Part shown: one piece after another, positions 1 to 9,493 of the stretch | Layout: each line of letters begins with the position of its first letter | How positions within the stretch are numbered: position 1 is the stretch's first letter | Assembly: GCF_003945765.1 (NCBI RefSeq) | Contig: NZ_CP027712.1 | Span: 2,852,001-2,916,000 of the forward strand | DNA length: 64,000 nt | Reading direction: 5' to 3' | DNA from: Pseudomonas chlororaphis subsp. chlororaphis | Lineage (GTDB): Bacteria > Pseudomonadota > Gammaproteobacteria > Pseudomonadales > Pseudomonadaceae | The notes under the pieces: generated by a model | Seen by the model: the letters and a program-made list of their open reading frames with translations, nothing else | What the model was told of the DNA's origin: nothing | The model's database searches: none | Made by a program: the position numbers and the translations under genes

Positions 1-1
1 A

Positions 2-466
2 AGCGCGCGCGGGCTCTTGGCTTTGGCGGAAATCGCCCGGGCTCCTGCGGTGCAGCGCCTGTCTTTCGGCGGCCTGGACCTGGCGCTGGACCTCAACCTG
101 TGCAGCGGTTCGGCGGCGGCGCAGTTCGCCCTCGACCAGGCGCGGCTGGCGCTGATCCTGCATTCGCGCGCCGCCGGCCTGGTGCCGCCATTGGATGGCG
201 TGCACCCGGCCATCGACGACCCCGAGGGTTTGCGCCAGTCCATTCGCCACGCCTATGAAATGGGTTTTGCCGGCGCTTTGTGCATCCACCCGAAACAGGT
301 GCCGGTGATCCACCAGGCCCTGGCCCCCAGCGCCGAAGACCTGGCCTGGGCGCAACGGGTGGTGGACGCCGGCAGCCACGGCGCCGGCGCCTACCAGATC
401 GACGGCCAGATGGTCGACGCGCCGGTGCTGCTGCGGGCCCAGCGCTTGCTGGCGCTGAAGGAGTGA
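2..466 (+). CDS. CoA ester lyase, CitE/HpcH-HpaI family (5' end outside window)
   Basis: This is the C-terminal part of a CitE-like lyase (citrate lyase beta / malyl-CoA lyase superfamily), whose members cleave or form C-C bonds in acyl-CoA esters using a divalent metal. The reading frame is open from base 2, so the first in-window start (TTG at 17) is not the real one. The first visible residues, SARGLLALAEIA, are the internal family segment that normally follows the catalytic Glu. Later family signatures are GLDLALDL, the segment PPLDGVHPAIDD and the C-terminal GFAGALCIHPKQV motif. The substrate cannot be told from this fragment. The next gene on this strand starts 1.6 kb away, beyond an inverted foreign-looking gene. 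Confidence 0.85.
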   Translation, partial: SARGLLALAEIARAPAVQRLSFGGLDLALDLNLCSGSAAAQFALDQARLALILHSRAAGLVPPLDGVHPAIDDPEGLRQSIRHAYEMGFAGALCIHPKQVPVIHQALAPSAEDLAWAQRVVDAGSHGAGAYQIDGQMVDAPVLLRAQRLLALKE

Positions 467-485
467 AAGCAAAGTCCGGCTCTCT

Positions 486-1892
486 TCAAGGTAAGGGGGG
501 AATCTGAAGATGTTTTCCCTCACCATTAGCTATCCAGTACCACCAATTTTCGGTTGAGTACTCAGCGTTGTAATAGATGATTTTTTCTGCTTTGCGTGCC
601 TCATATTTTTCGTCGCTTCGACCAAATACTTCCATTGGGTATGGATTGGGAGTTGTATCGAGGAGCTCGAAGTCGGGGAAAACTGTGTGAAGGCTGGCAT
701 CGTATCGAAGGGGTTTGCGGAAAGTCCGTTCTTTCTCCACTAGCATCTCGGCGATCAGGCGCTCATAGCTACTGGCGTAAGGTATCCAGTCGGCAGTAAC
801 AGGCATGATTGCAGCGTCGAGTACTTCAGCGTTGATATATCCATTGGATATAGGTTTCAGATATGCCAAGCAGCATACGATAGCCTTCGGAGATCTATCC
901 CAGTTCTTTTTAGCTTGTTCAAACTCTTCGCTTTTCGATTCAAGGGCTGTCTGTGTTTCGGATGGCTTCTGTTGATTTCGTGGTTGTTTTCTTGCTTGCT
1001 CACGATAGGCATCCGAGGCTTGCTGGTATAGGTTGGCGGCGGTCAGCGCTTGAGCTGAAATGCCACCTGGCACTTTCAGGCTATCGGCAAGGGCCAGCTC
1101 AATTTTTAGTGTCAATTTCAGTCTTTTTGCGCTAGTACAGACGAGTTTATAGTCTTCGACATTATCCAACAGCGTGACAATTACGCTCAGACGCCTTTCA
1201 TGACTATCCTTAGGGTTGACTTGGTTTTTATGTAACTCATTCAGCCGATTTTTTTCCCAGTCACCCGGCTTTTCCGGTAAGGCTAAGAAGTGATCGCTGA
1301 GAGTATGGGAGCCCACTGTGATGGTCTCAGCAGTCCTGTGCAGAAGGTTGATGACTCTATAGTCATTGCGACTTCCGCTGAGTTGGGGGGACCAACTATT
1401 GAGTCCAGCCCTCTCCCAGAGCAAATTGAGAAAACCCAGCGCAGACATACTTTTCAAGCGAGAAGAAGATGGGTGCGTAGGAATAAGAGGGGATTGTCTT
1501 CGAGGGGCATTACCTCCTGCCCCGGCCTTCCACACCAATGGATAGTCCAGCGCGACTTTCACTCCATTCTCTGTGTTAGAGATAACTTCGTCGGTGTAAC
1601 CATTCAAGCCGCACTTATTCTTTTCAGGTTTGTAAAAAAAACAACCGATATGGTTCGACGCACTATCAGCGAAACGTACGATATGAAACCACGTCGTACC
1701 GTTAGCTCTGGTCGTTTTTCGAATTGTTAAATGGACCTTGGGTGTAGCTTTGCAGCTGCACTCAATAGGTTTCTCTTTAACCCTTGGGTGGGCTTTTTCC
1801 AAGGCTTTCTGAAAAGCTGCCGATGTCTTTCCATCGCTGCCTTGCATGCAAAGTGTTTCGCCGGTAGGCAGAGTTACTTTGGTGTTAAACAT
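486..1892 (-). CDS. DUF1173 family protein, orphan low-GC gene
   Basis: A 468-aa protein that I recognise as DUF1173, a family of unknown function usually found on integrative and conjugative elements. Visible family features are an N-terminal cysteine cluster (IECSCKA at about 43-49, then SNHIGCFFY at about 79-87) that could bind zinc, the block LNLLWERAGLNSWSP near residue 157, and VTADWIPYASSYE near 368. The C-terminus carries PDFELLD followed by PMEVFG and YEARKAEK, which resembles a PD-(D/E)XK nuclease core; that is my inference. Its codons are clearly more AT-rich than those of both flanking genes, it is inverted relative to them, and no integrase or transfer gene is near. It probably arrived by horizontal transfer. 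Confidence 0.75.
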   Translation of the reverse strand: MFNTKVTLPTGETLCMQGSDGKTSAAFQKALEKAHPRVKEKPIECSCKATPKVHLTIRKTTRANGTTWFHIVRFADSASNHIGCFFYKPEKNKCGLNGYTDEVISNTENGVKVALDYPLVWKAGAGGNAPRRQSPLIPTHPSSSRLKSMSALGFLNLLWERAGLNSWSPQLSGSRNDYRVINLLHRTAETITVGSHTLSDHFLALPEKPGDWEKNRLNELHKNQVNPKDSHERRLSVIVTLLDNVEDYKLVCTSAKRLKLTLKIELALADSLKVPGGISAQALTAANLYQQASDAYREQARKQPRNQQKPSETQTALESKSEEFEQAKKNWDRSPKAIVCCLAYLKPISNGYINAEVLDAAIMPVTADWIPYASSYERLIAEMLVEKERTFRKPLRYDASLHTVFPDFELLDTTPNPYPMEVFGRSDEKYEARKAEKIIYYNAEYSTENWWYWIANGEGKHLQIPPLP

Positions 1893-1981
1893 AGCGTCCT
1901 GGCCATTTGAAAAGGTGGTCGCAGTAGATCAAATCTTTTAGGACGGTAGCAAGGCGCAGTCTTGTGCCCTTTCTTGCCTGA

Positions 1982-3076
<1,095 letters not shown>

Positions 3077-3089
3077 CGACCTGGATCCC

Positions 3090-3111
3090 GGCCGCTGCGC
3101 TCGCAGCGGCC
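3090..3111 (+). promoter_or_regulatory. dctP-dctQ intergenic hairpin
   Basis: A perfect inverted repeat GGCCGCTGCG / CGCAGCGGCC, two bases apart, starts 14 bases after the dctP stop codon. No T-run follows, so it is unlikely to be a full terminator. In binding-protein transporter operons such a hairpin often protects the upstream mRNA, giving more receptor than permease. That role is inferred. Confidence 0.5.
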
Positions 3112-3165
3112 CATCGGCAGCCGCTATCGGGCTGCACTCCACTGGCACTTTCGCGGAGAACCTCA

Positions 3166-3798
3166 ATGCACAGGCTGAGGCGGTTCTGGGAACATTTTGA
3201 AGAGGCGTTCATCGCCTTCCTGCTGGCGGCCATGACGCTGGTGACTTTCGTCTACGTGGTGCTCAACAACCTCTACCCGCTGTTCTACGCCATCGGCGAT
3301 GCCTGGGAAGGGGGCAGCGCGCTGTTCCTGGGGATCGGCGACTTCCTCATGGAGCTGGCCCAGGACATGGTCTGGAGCGTGGCGCTGACCAAGATGCTGT
3401 TTGGCTGGCTGATCTTCTTCGGCATTTCCTACGGCGTGCGCACCGCCGGGCACCTGGGGGTGGACGCGCTGGTCAAGCTGGCCTCGCGCCCGGCCCAGCG
3501 CCTGCTGGCGGTGATCGCCTGCCTGTGCTGCATGGTCTACGCCGGGCTGTTCATGGTCGCCAGCTTCAAGTGGCTGATGGCGCTGATCCAGGCCGGCATC
3601 GAAGCCGAGGACCTGGACCAGTTCGGCATCCACCTGTCGCACATCGCGATGATCGTGCCCTTCGGTTTTGCCCTGGTGCTGATCCGCTACCTGGAAATCA
3701 TGTGGCGCATCCTCATGCGCGGGCAGATCAACCTGGGCCTGGCCGATGAGGCGGCCGAGGCCAGCAAGCTTGCCAGTCACCATGAGGATCAGCACTGA
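3166..3798 (+). CDS. dctQ: TRAP transporter small permease DctQ
   Basis: The small membrane subunit of the TRAP importer, 210 aa, with four predicted transmembrane segments (around residues 15-40, 75-100, 110-135 and 155-180) joined by short loops. FGISYGVRTAGHLGVDALV is the usual DctQ signature in which a helix meets the conserved HLGVD loop. The product is longer than minimal DctQ proteins because of an N-terminal insertion and a charged C-terminal tail. The ATG at 3166 follows GCGGAG and begins the recognisable MHRLRRFWEHFEEAFIAF. The stop codon overlaps the dctM start (TGATG), so the two are translationally coupled. An upstream in-frame start at 2980 lies inside dctP and is not credible. 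Confidence 0.92.
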   Translation: MHRLRRFWEHFEEAFIAFLLAAMTLVTFVYVVLNNLYPLFYAIGDAWEGGSALFLGIGDFLMELAQDMVWSVALTKMLFGWLIFFGISYGVRTAGHLGVDALVKLASRPAQRLLAVIACLCCMVYAGLFMVASFKWLMALIQAGIEAEDLDQFGIHLSHIAMIVPFGFALVLIRYLEIMWRILMRGQINLGLADEAAEASKLASHHEDQH

Positions 3799-5081
3799 TG
3801 GCCATTCTCTGCCTGTTTCTGATGCTGTTCGTGTTCATGTTCCTCGGCGTGCCGATCGCCATTTCCCTGGGCCTGGCCGGCGCCACCTCGATCCTGCTGT
3901 TCAGCCCGGACTCCCTGAGCTCCCTGGCGATCAAGCTGTTCGAAACCTCCGAAGCCTATACCTTGCTGGCGATCCCGTTCTTCCTGCTGTCCGGGGCCTT
4001 CATGACCACCGGCGGGGTGGCGCAACGCCTGATCGATTTCGCCAACGCCTGCGTCGGGCATATCCGTGGCGGCCTGGCGATTGCTGCGGTGCTGGCCTGC
4101 ATGCTGTTCGCGGCGCTGTCCGGTTCGTCGCCGGCGACCGTGGCGGCGGTGGGTTCGATCGCGGTGGCCGGCATGGTGCGTTCCGGTTACCCACGGGAGT
4201 TCGGCGCCGGGATCATCTGCAACGCCGGGACCCTGGGCATCCTGATCCCGCCGTCGATCGTGATGGTGGTGTACTCGGCGGCCACCGAAACCTCGGTCGG
4301 CAAGCTGTTCATGGCGGGTGTGGTGCCGGGGCTGCTGCTGGGCGTGATCCTGATGGTGGTGATCTACATCGTCGCGCGGATCAAGAAGCTGCCGGCGCAA
4401 CCGCGGGTGTCCTTCCGCCAATGGCTGAGCACCGCGCGCCGCGCCTTCTGGGGCCTGCTGTTGCTGGTGATCATCCTCGGCGGCATCTACAGCGGCCTGT
4501 TCACCCCGACCGAGGCGGCGGCGGTGGCGGCGGTGTATTCGGCCTTCGTCGCGCTGTTCGTCTACAAGGACATGCGCCTGCGCGACTGCCCGAAAGTGCT
4601 GGTGGAGTCGGGCCGGCTGTCGATCATGCTGATGTTCATCATCGCCAACGCCATGCTCTTCGCCCATGTGCTGACCACCGAGCAGATCCCGCAGCAGATC
4701 ACCACCTTCGTCATGGACGCCGGGCTGTCGCCCATCGGTTTCCTGCTGATGGTCAACGTGGTGCTGCTGGTGGCGGGCAGTTTCATGGAGCCTTCGGCCA
4801 TCGTGCTGATCCTGGCGCCGATCTTCTTCCCGATCGCCATGAAGCTGGGCATCGACCCGATCCACCTGGGGATTGTCATGGTGGTCAACATGGAGATCGG
4901 CCTGGTGCATCCGCCGGTGGGCCTGAACCTGTTCGTCACCTCGGCGGTGACCGGCCTGACACTCGGCCAGACCATCCGCGCGGCGTTGCCGTGGCTGATG
5001 ATCCTGCTGGCGTTCCTGATCCTGGTGACCTACGTGCCGTTCATTTCCCTGGCGCTGCCGAACTGGCTGGGGATGAACTGA
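3798..5081 (+). CDS. dctM: TRAP transporter large permease DctM
   Basis: The 427-aa large permease that carries the sodium-coupled translocation pathway, with about twelve hydrophobic segments. Family signatures are visible throughout: FMFLGVPIAISLGLAG near the N-terminus, AIPFFLLSGAFMTTGG, the motif LFAALSGSSPATVAAVGSI, GTLGILIPPSIVMVVY, FTPTEAAAVAAVY and, near the end, EIGLVHPPVGLNLFV. Length and layout are those of a complete DctM. It overlaps dctQ by one base and ends the dctPQM operon. Only REP-type repeats lie between it and the next gene. Confidence 0.95.
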   Translation: MAILCLFLMLFVFMFLGVPIAISLGLAGATSILLFSPDSLSSLAIKLFETSEAYTLLAIPFFLLSGAFMTTGGVAQRLIDFANACVGHIRGGLAIAAVLACMLFAALSGSSPATVAAVGSIAVAGMVRSGYPREFGAGIICNAGTLGILIPPSIVMVVYSAATETSVGKLFMAGVVPGLLLGVILMVVIYIVARIKKLPAQPRVSFRQWLSTARRAFWGLLLLVIILGGIYSGLFTPTEAAAVAAVYSAFVALFVYKDMRLRDCPKVLVESGRLSIMLMFIIANAMLFAHVLTTEQIPQQITTFVMDAGLSPIGFLLMVNVVLLVAGSFMEPSAIVLILAPIFFPIAMKLGIDPIHLGIVMVVNMEIGLVHPPVGLNLFVTSAVTGLTLGQTIRAALPWLMILLAFLILVTYVPFISLALPNWLGMN

Positions 5082-5091
5082 CGCAACGCCT

Positions 5092-5210
5092 TTACTTGTA
5101 GGAGAGGCGGTTTGCACGATCCTTGTAGGAGCCAGCTTGCTGGCGATGGGGCCTTGAGATGTGCAGCGCTCTTGCGGGCTTGTCGCAGGCAGGCCTCGCT
5201 CCTACGGGGC
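5092..5210. repeat. REP doublet (REPIN-like) downstream of dctM
   Basis: Two Pseudomonas-type REP units in opposite orientation. The left one is TTGTAGGAGCCAGCTTGCTG at 5123-5142, with a decayed third unit TTGTAGGAGAGGCGG just before it. The right one reads CGTAGGAGCGAGGCCTGCCT on the minus strand at about 5186-5205. The pair could fold into a long hairpin. REP pairs typically sit between operons, which supports placing the next gene's start downstream at 5269 rather than at an in-frame ATG inside the repeat. Confidence 0.75.
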
Positions 5211-5268
5211 GCTGGACGCTGGCGCTGCGTCGCGGCAGCATGGACGCCTTCATTTCGGGGGCTTGGAT

Positions 5269-6156
5269 ATGCGACGTCTGCCTTCCCTGGCGGCATTACG
5301 GACTTTCGAGTGCGCGGCGCGGCATGCGCATTTTGGTCGGGCGGCGGCCGAGCTGTGTGTCACCGACAGCGCGGTGAGCCATCAGATCCGCCAGCTCGAA
5401 GAGCAACTCGGGGTGTCGTTGTTCGTCCGCGAGGGCCGGCAGATCCGCCCGACCCTGGCGGCCGGGCGGCTGATGCAGAGCCTGCAGCAGGCTTTCGAGC
5501 TGATCGGCGAAGCCTGCGACGAGCTGCGCGATCCGTCTTCCCTGGCGGTGCTGCGCCTGGCGGTGACCGCCGAGCTGGCGCAGAAATGGCTGATGAGCCG
5601 GCTGGCGGACTTTTCCGCGCGTTACCCGCATATCACCCTGCATCTCTATGAACAGCCGATCGACGCCAGCGTGCCGGGCGAGGACATCGACCTGGCGATC
5701 ACCTACGGCAGCGGCCCGCAGGACAGCAGCGCCTACTTCGTGCGACCGTTGCCGAGCCTGCAGTTCTTCCCTGTGTGCAGCCCCGGGCTGTTCAACCAGG
5801 GCACCCTGAAAAGCCCGCGGGACCTGGCCCGCCATTGCCTGTTGCACGACGATCAGGACGGCAAGACCTGGACCGCCTGGCTGACCAGCCATGCCGGCGA
5901 TTTGCGCCCGGCGCGCCAGTTGTATTTCGCCCACGCCGGGCTGGCGCTGGAAGCGGCGGCGCAAGGGCAGGGCGTGGCCATGGGCGATAACCTGACGGCC
6001 CAGGAAGACCTGCTCAATGGCCGACTGGTGCGGCCCTTCAACGCCGCCAGCATGACCGCCCTGGGGCAGTACGCCCTGGTGTGCGAGCGGGTGCGCCTGG
6101 AGCGCCCGGCGCTGATGCAGTTGCTGGACTGGTTCACCGATCAGTTGAGCGATTGA
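5269..6156 (+). CDS. LysR-family transcriptional regulator, GcvA-like
   Basis: A 295-aa LysR-type regulator. The N-terminal winged helix-turn-helix starts MRRLPSLAALRTFECAARH and continues with the recognition segment VTDSAVSHQIRQLEEQLG; the rest is a periplasmic-binding-protein-like effector domain. The PSLAALRTFE opening and SAVSHQIRQLE helix are typical of the GcvA subgroup. The ATG at 5269 is chosen because the family N-terminus begins there and CGGGGG lies about eight bases upstream; in-frame starts further upstream would add residues encoded by REP DNA. The gene is co-oriented with aguA and 100 bp upstream of it, so it may control the agmatine/polyamine genes. The effector is unknown. 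Confidence 0.88.
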   Translation: MRRLPSLAALRTFECAARHAHFGRAAAELCVTDSAVSHQIRQLEEQLGVSLFVREGRQIRPTLAAGRLMQSLQQAFELIGEACDELRDPSSLAVLRLAVTAELAQKWLMSRLADFSARYPHITLHLYEQPIDASVPGEDIDLAITYGSGPQDSSAYFVRPLPSLQFFPVCSPGLFNQGTLKSPRDLARHCLLHDDQDGKTWTAWLTSHAGDLRPARQLYFAHAGLALEAAAQGQGVAMGDNLTAQEDLLNGRLVRPFNAASMTALGQYALVCERVRLERPALMQLLDWFTDQLSD

Positions 6157-6256
6157 TGAGTTGAATTCAACTGTCGCGCAATATTCATCGTTGGTGCCTT
6201 GACCCGGCGCGGCGCTAGTTTGGTGGCCATTCCCCAGCACCGACGAGGTTTGCCCC

Positions 6257-7381
6257 ATGGCCCGATTGCTCGACACCACTCCTAAACACGATGGTTTCCG
6301 CCTGCCCGGCGAATTCGAAACCAAGGCCGGTTGCTGGCTCGGCTGGCCGGAGCGCACCGACGTCTGGCGCAACGGCGCCAAGCCGGCGCAGAAGGTCTGG
6401 GTGCGGATCGTCACCGCGATTGCCCAGAGCGAACCGGTCACCGTCTGTGCTTCCGCCGCCCAGTTCGCCAATGCCCGCCGGCTGTTGCCGCCGCAGGTGC
6501 GGGTGGTGGAAATGACCTGCAACGACACCTGGTTCCGCGACAGCGGGCCGTGCTTCGTGGTCAACGACCAGAGCGGCGAAGTGCGCGGCGTCGACTTCGA
6601 GTTCAACGCCTATGGCGGCCTCGACGGCGGCCTGTATTACCCCTGGGACAAGGACGACCAGATCGCCGCCAAGATCCTCGAGATCGAAAACCTCGACCGC
6701 TATCGCGCGCCGCTGATCGCCGAGCTGGGCGGCATCCAGAGCGATGGCCAGGGCAGTATCCTCACCACCGAGCAGTGCCTGCTCAACCGCAATCGCAACC
6801 AGCACCTGGGCAAGGCCGAGGTCACCCGGCGCCTCACCGACTACCTGGGCGCGGAGCAGGTGATCTGGCTGCCGCGCGGCTGCAAGTTCGACGAGACCGA
6901 CGGCCATGTCGACGACCTGGCGTGTTTCGTGCGCCCCGGCGAAGTGGTGCTGCAATGGACCGACAACCGCGACGACCCGCAGTGGGAAATCTACCAGGAG
7001 GCCTACGACATCCTGCGCAGCACCCGCGACAGCCGTGGCCGCGAGCTGGTGGTGCACAAGCTGCCGCAGCCGGACGTGCTGGAATGGACCGCCGCCGAAG
7101 CCGAAGGCCTGGACCAGCTGGACAGCACCCATGCGCGCCAGGCCGGCACGCGGATCTGTGCCTCGTACATCAACTACTACGCCGGCAACAGCGCGATCGT
7201 GGTGCCGCTGTTCGGCGACCGCAACGACAAAACGGCGTTGGCCACCCTGGCCGAACTCTTCCCCCGGCACCGCATCGTCGGTATCGACAATTCGCGGGAA
7301 ATCCTCCTCGGCGGCGGCAACGTCGCCTGCATCACCATGCCGCAATACGCGGCTCCCCGGCGCACCGGCGAAGAGGGCTGA
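6257..7381 (+). CDS. aguA: Agmatine deiminase
   Basis: Converts agmatine to N-carbamoylputrescine plus ammonia, the first step of the arginine-decarboxylase route to putrescine. The 374-aa length matches Pseudomonas AguA (about 368). Members of this guanidino-group-modifying family share WPER (here SLGWPERTDVW-type context near residue 31), NDTWFRDSGP (substrate-binding Asp near 95), the DETDGHVDD segment around residues 214-222 containing the catalytic His, and the C-terminal nucleophile Cys358 in LGGGNVACIT. All are present, so the enzyme should be active. aguB, the usual next step, is not adjacent; instead a polyamine-binding protein starts two bases after the stop, forming an operon. Confidence 0.95.
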   Translation: MARLLDTTPKHDGFRLPGEFETKAGCWLGWPERTDVWRNGAKPAQKVWVRIVTAIAQSEPVTVCASAAQFANARRLLPPQVRVVEMTCNDTWFRDSGPCFVVNDQSGEVRGVDFEFNAYGGLDGGLYYPWDKDDQIAAKILEIENLDRYRAPLIAELGGIQSDGQGSILTTEQCLLNRNRNQHLGKAEVTRRLTDYLGAEQVIWLPRGCKFDETDGHVDDLACFVRPGEVVLQWTDNRDDPQWEIYQEAYDILRSTRDSRGRELVVHKLPQPDVLEWTAAEAEGLDQLDSTHARQAGTRICASYINYYAGNSAIVVPLFGDRNDKTALATLAELFPRHRIVGIDNSREILLGGGNVACITMPQYAAPRRTGEEG

Positions 7382-7383
7382 AC

Positions 7384-8481
7384 ATGAACCTGCACAGGCT
7401 GGGCCGCGCGTTGCTGCTGGTGCTGGCGCCGTTGTGCGCCCAGGCGGCCGACGAGGCCGAACCCACGGTCAATCTGTACATCTGGGGCGAGTACCTGGCC
7501 CCGGACACCCTGGACAACTTCGAGCGCCAGACCGGCATCCGGGTGGTGGTCGATCACTTCGATTCCCTGGAGACCGTGGAGACCAAGCTGCTCACCGGGC
7601 GCAGCGGCTACGACCTGGTGCTGACCGCCGGCCAGCACCTGTCCCGGGCCATCGCCAGCGGCGCGCTCCAGCCGCTGGACAAGCAGCGCCTGCCGCACCT
7701 GGCCGGGGTCGGCGAGGAGTTCCGCCAGCATATGGCGGTGTTCGACCCAGGCAACCGTTATGCCGGGATCTATGCCTGGGGCACCACCGGTGTCGGTTAT
7801 CAGGAGCAGGCGGTCAGCCAGCGCCTGGCGCAGGCGCCGCGGGACAGCTGGGCGATGCTGTTCGATCCGGCGGTGGTGGCGAAATTCGCCGACTGCGGGG
7901 TCAGCCTGCTCAACGATCCCAACGAGGTGTTCGCCGCGGTGATGAAGTACCTGGGCCTGGACATCAACCGGCAGAACCTCGACGACTTGAAACTCGCCGA
8001 GCAGCAACTGGCGAAGATCCGGCCCTATATCCGCTACTTCGACAACGACCTGAACATCAGCGACCTGGCCAACGGCAACACCTGCGTGGCCATGTCGTGG
8101 AACGGCAACGTGGCGATCGCCGCCGGGCAGGCCGAGGCGGCGCACAAGCCCTTCACCTTGCGCTATCGCATCCCCAGGGAGGGCACGCTGATCTGGTTCG
8201 ACGCCATGGTCATCCCCAAGGACGCACCGCACCCCGAGGCCGGGCTGGCGTTGATGGATTACCTGATGACCCCGCAGGTGATCGCGCCGATCACCGACAC
8301 CATCCATTACGCCAATGCCATCAGCGCAGCGGATGCCCTGGTCGATCCGGCGATCCGCAACGACCCAGGCACCTACCCGACCCCCGAGGTGCGGGCCTCG
8401 CTGTACAGCAAGAACGACAACGGCAAGGCCTTCAACCGTGCGTTGATCCGCGCCTTCAGCCGCCTCAAGTCGGGGCTGTGA
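7384..8481 (+). CDS. Polyamine ABC transporter substrate-binding protein (PotF/SpuD-like)
   Basis: A 365-aa periplasmic binding protein of the spermidine/putrescine family. It has a signal peptide (MNLHRLGRALLLVLAPLCAQA) and the PotD/PotF hallmark VNLYIWGEYLAPDTLDNFE at the mature N-terminus, followed by TGIRVVVDHFDS and SGYDLVLTAG. The C-terminal half has MSWNGNVAIAAGQ and the REGTLIWFDAMVIPKDA segment that lines the polyamine pocket. It starts two bases after aguA and shares its mRNA. No matching permease or ATPase gene is present, so it either borrows another polyamine transporter or acts as a sensor. Its 3' end overlaps the convergent Ada-like gene by 17 bp. Confidence 0.9.
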   Translation: MNLHRLGRALLLVLAPLCAQAADEAEPTVNLYIWGEYLAPDTLDNFERQTGIRVVVDHFDSLETVETKLLTGRSGYDLVLTAGQHLSRAIASGALQPLDKQRLPHLAGVGEEFRQHMAVFDPGNRYAGIYAWGTTGVGYQEQAVSQRLAQAPRDSWAMLFDPAVVAKFADCGVSLLNDPNEVFAAVMKYLGLDINRQNLDDLKLAEQQLAKIRPYIRYFDNDLNISDLANGNTCVAMSWNGNVAIAAGQAEAAHKPFTLRYRIPREGTLIWFDAMVIPKDAPHPEAGLALMDYLMTPQVIAPITDTIHYANAISAADALVDPAIRNDPGTYPTPEVRASLYSKNDNGKAFNRALIRAFSRLKSGL

Positions 8482-8737
8482 GCGCGCGCCAGGCGGCGTA
8501 GGCTTGCGGCAGGCAGCGGGCGCAGGGTCGATAACCGGCGCTGCGGGCGCTGGCCTCGTCGGCAAAGAACACCCGCTGGCGGACATAACCGCCGCGGGCA
8601 ATGGCGCGCAGGGCGGCCGGGCAATCCAGCCGCCCGTAGACCCGGCTGCCACGGTGGCCGCCGAGGGTGCCCGATTGTTCGCTGAGAAAGGTGTTGCCCT
8701 GGGCATCGAGCAAAACCCAGCTTTTTTCGGTGTTCAT
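8465..8737 (-). CDS. Small Ada-type metal-binding-domain protein
   Basis: A 90-aa protein whose C-terminal two-thirds resembles the N-terminal zinc domain of the Ada methyl-phosphotriester repair protein. It has RVYGRLDCPAALRAI, then RQRVFFADEASARSAG and GYRPCARCLP. Ada uses four cysteines; here only Cys55 (DCP) and the CARC pair are present, so the site is reduced or uses another ligand, and methyl transfer is doubtful. No DNA-binding or methyltransferase domain follows. The ATG at 8737 is used because GGAGGGA lies seven bases upstream. Its start is 54 bp from the stop of the AlkA-like gene on the same strand, so the two are probably cotranscribed. Confidence 0.75.
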   Translation of the reverse strand: MNTEKSWVLLDAQGNTFLSEQSGTLGGHRGSRVYGRLDCPAALRAIARGGYVRQRVFFADEASARSAGYRPCARCLPQAYAAWRALTAPT

Positions 8738-8791
8738 CCGTCCCTCCTGTAGCCGCTGTACCTGCCTGCACCTGCGCGATGAACACACCCG

Positions 8792-9406
8792 TCAGCGCGC
8801 CGGCACCCGCCACAGATACCAGGCCGCCACCGTGCGATGCGGGCGCAAGGACAGGCCGATCTCGATCATCTGCCTGCGGGTCGGCTGCTGTTCCAGGCCC
8901 TTCAGGCGCCGGTAGCCCTCGCGCACGCCGAAGTCGTCGGCGGGCAGGATGTCCAGGCGTTCCAGGCTGTAGATCAGCAGCATCTCCACGGTCCAGCGAC
9001 CGATGCCGCGCAGGCGGGTCAAGCGCTCGATCAGCGCCTCGTCGTCCATGGCCCGGGCCGCCTGGTAATCCGGCACCACACCGCTCAGGGTCGCCGCGGC
9101 GATGCCTCGGATGGTGGCGATCTTGCCGGCGGAAAAACCACAGGCGCGCAATGCCTCGAAATCGGTGGCGAGGATCTGCTCGGGGGAGGGGAAGGTTTGC
9201 CCATACAACCCCAGGAAGCGCCCGAGAATCGCATCGCCGGCGCGAGCATGCAGTTGCTGATAGGCAATCGCCCGCACCAGCGCCTCGCAGGGTTCGCGGG
9301 CCGGCTTGGCCTGGTGCAGGCAAGGGCCGACCGCCTCGACGTGACGAGCCCAGTCGGGGTCAAGCCCGGCCAGAAAGGCGCGGGCCTCAAGAAACGGATC
9401 GGGCAT
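8792..9406 (-). CDS. DNA-3-methyladenine glycosylase II, AlkA-like (HhH-GPD)
   Basis: A 204-aa base-excision glycosylase of the helix-hairpin-helix GPD superfamily, expected to remove alkylated purines. The hairpin motif is LRGIGRWTVEMLL (about residues 132-144) and the catalytic aspartate is Asp158 in LPADDFGV. It lacks the AlkA N-terminal TBP-like domain, so it belongs to the short single-domain type common in Pseudomonas. Upstream in the protein, AIAYQQLHARAGDAI is the usual conserved helix. It is followed on the same strand by the Ada-like zinc-domain gene, giving a small alkylation-repair-like pair. Confidence 0.88.
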   Translation of the reverse strand: MPDPFLEARAFLAGLDPDWARHVEAVGPCLHQAKPAREPCEALVRAIAYQQLHARAGDAILGRFLGLYGQTFPSPEQILATDFEALRACGFSAGKIATIRGIAAATLSGVVPDYQAARAMDDEALIERLTRLRGIGRWTVEMLLIYSLERLDILPADDFGVREGYRRLKGLEQQPTRRQMIEIGLSLRPHRTVAAWYLWRVPAR

Positions 9407-9493
9407 GGAGAGTCCTGGACCAAGGGCGTTGCCAGAGATTAACCAGCAATGCCTGGCGCTGCACTCGGTCTCTTGCGCTGGAATTCCGTGAAC

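Noticed and set aside
6331..8481. 716-aa plus-strand open frame spanning aguA
   Set aside because: Its first half is an out-of-phase, Arg/Gly-rich shadow of aguA. Only the part from 7384 onward encodes a real protein, which is listed separately.
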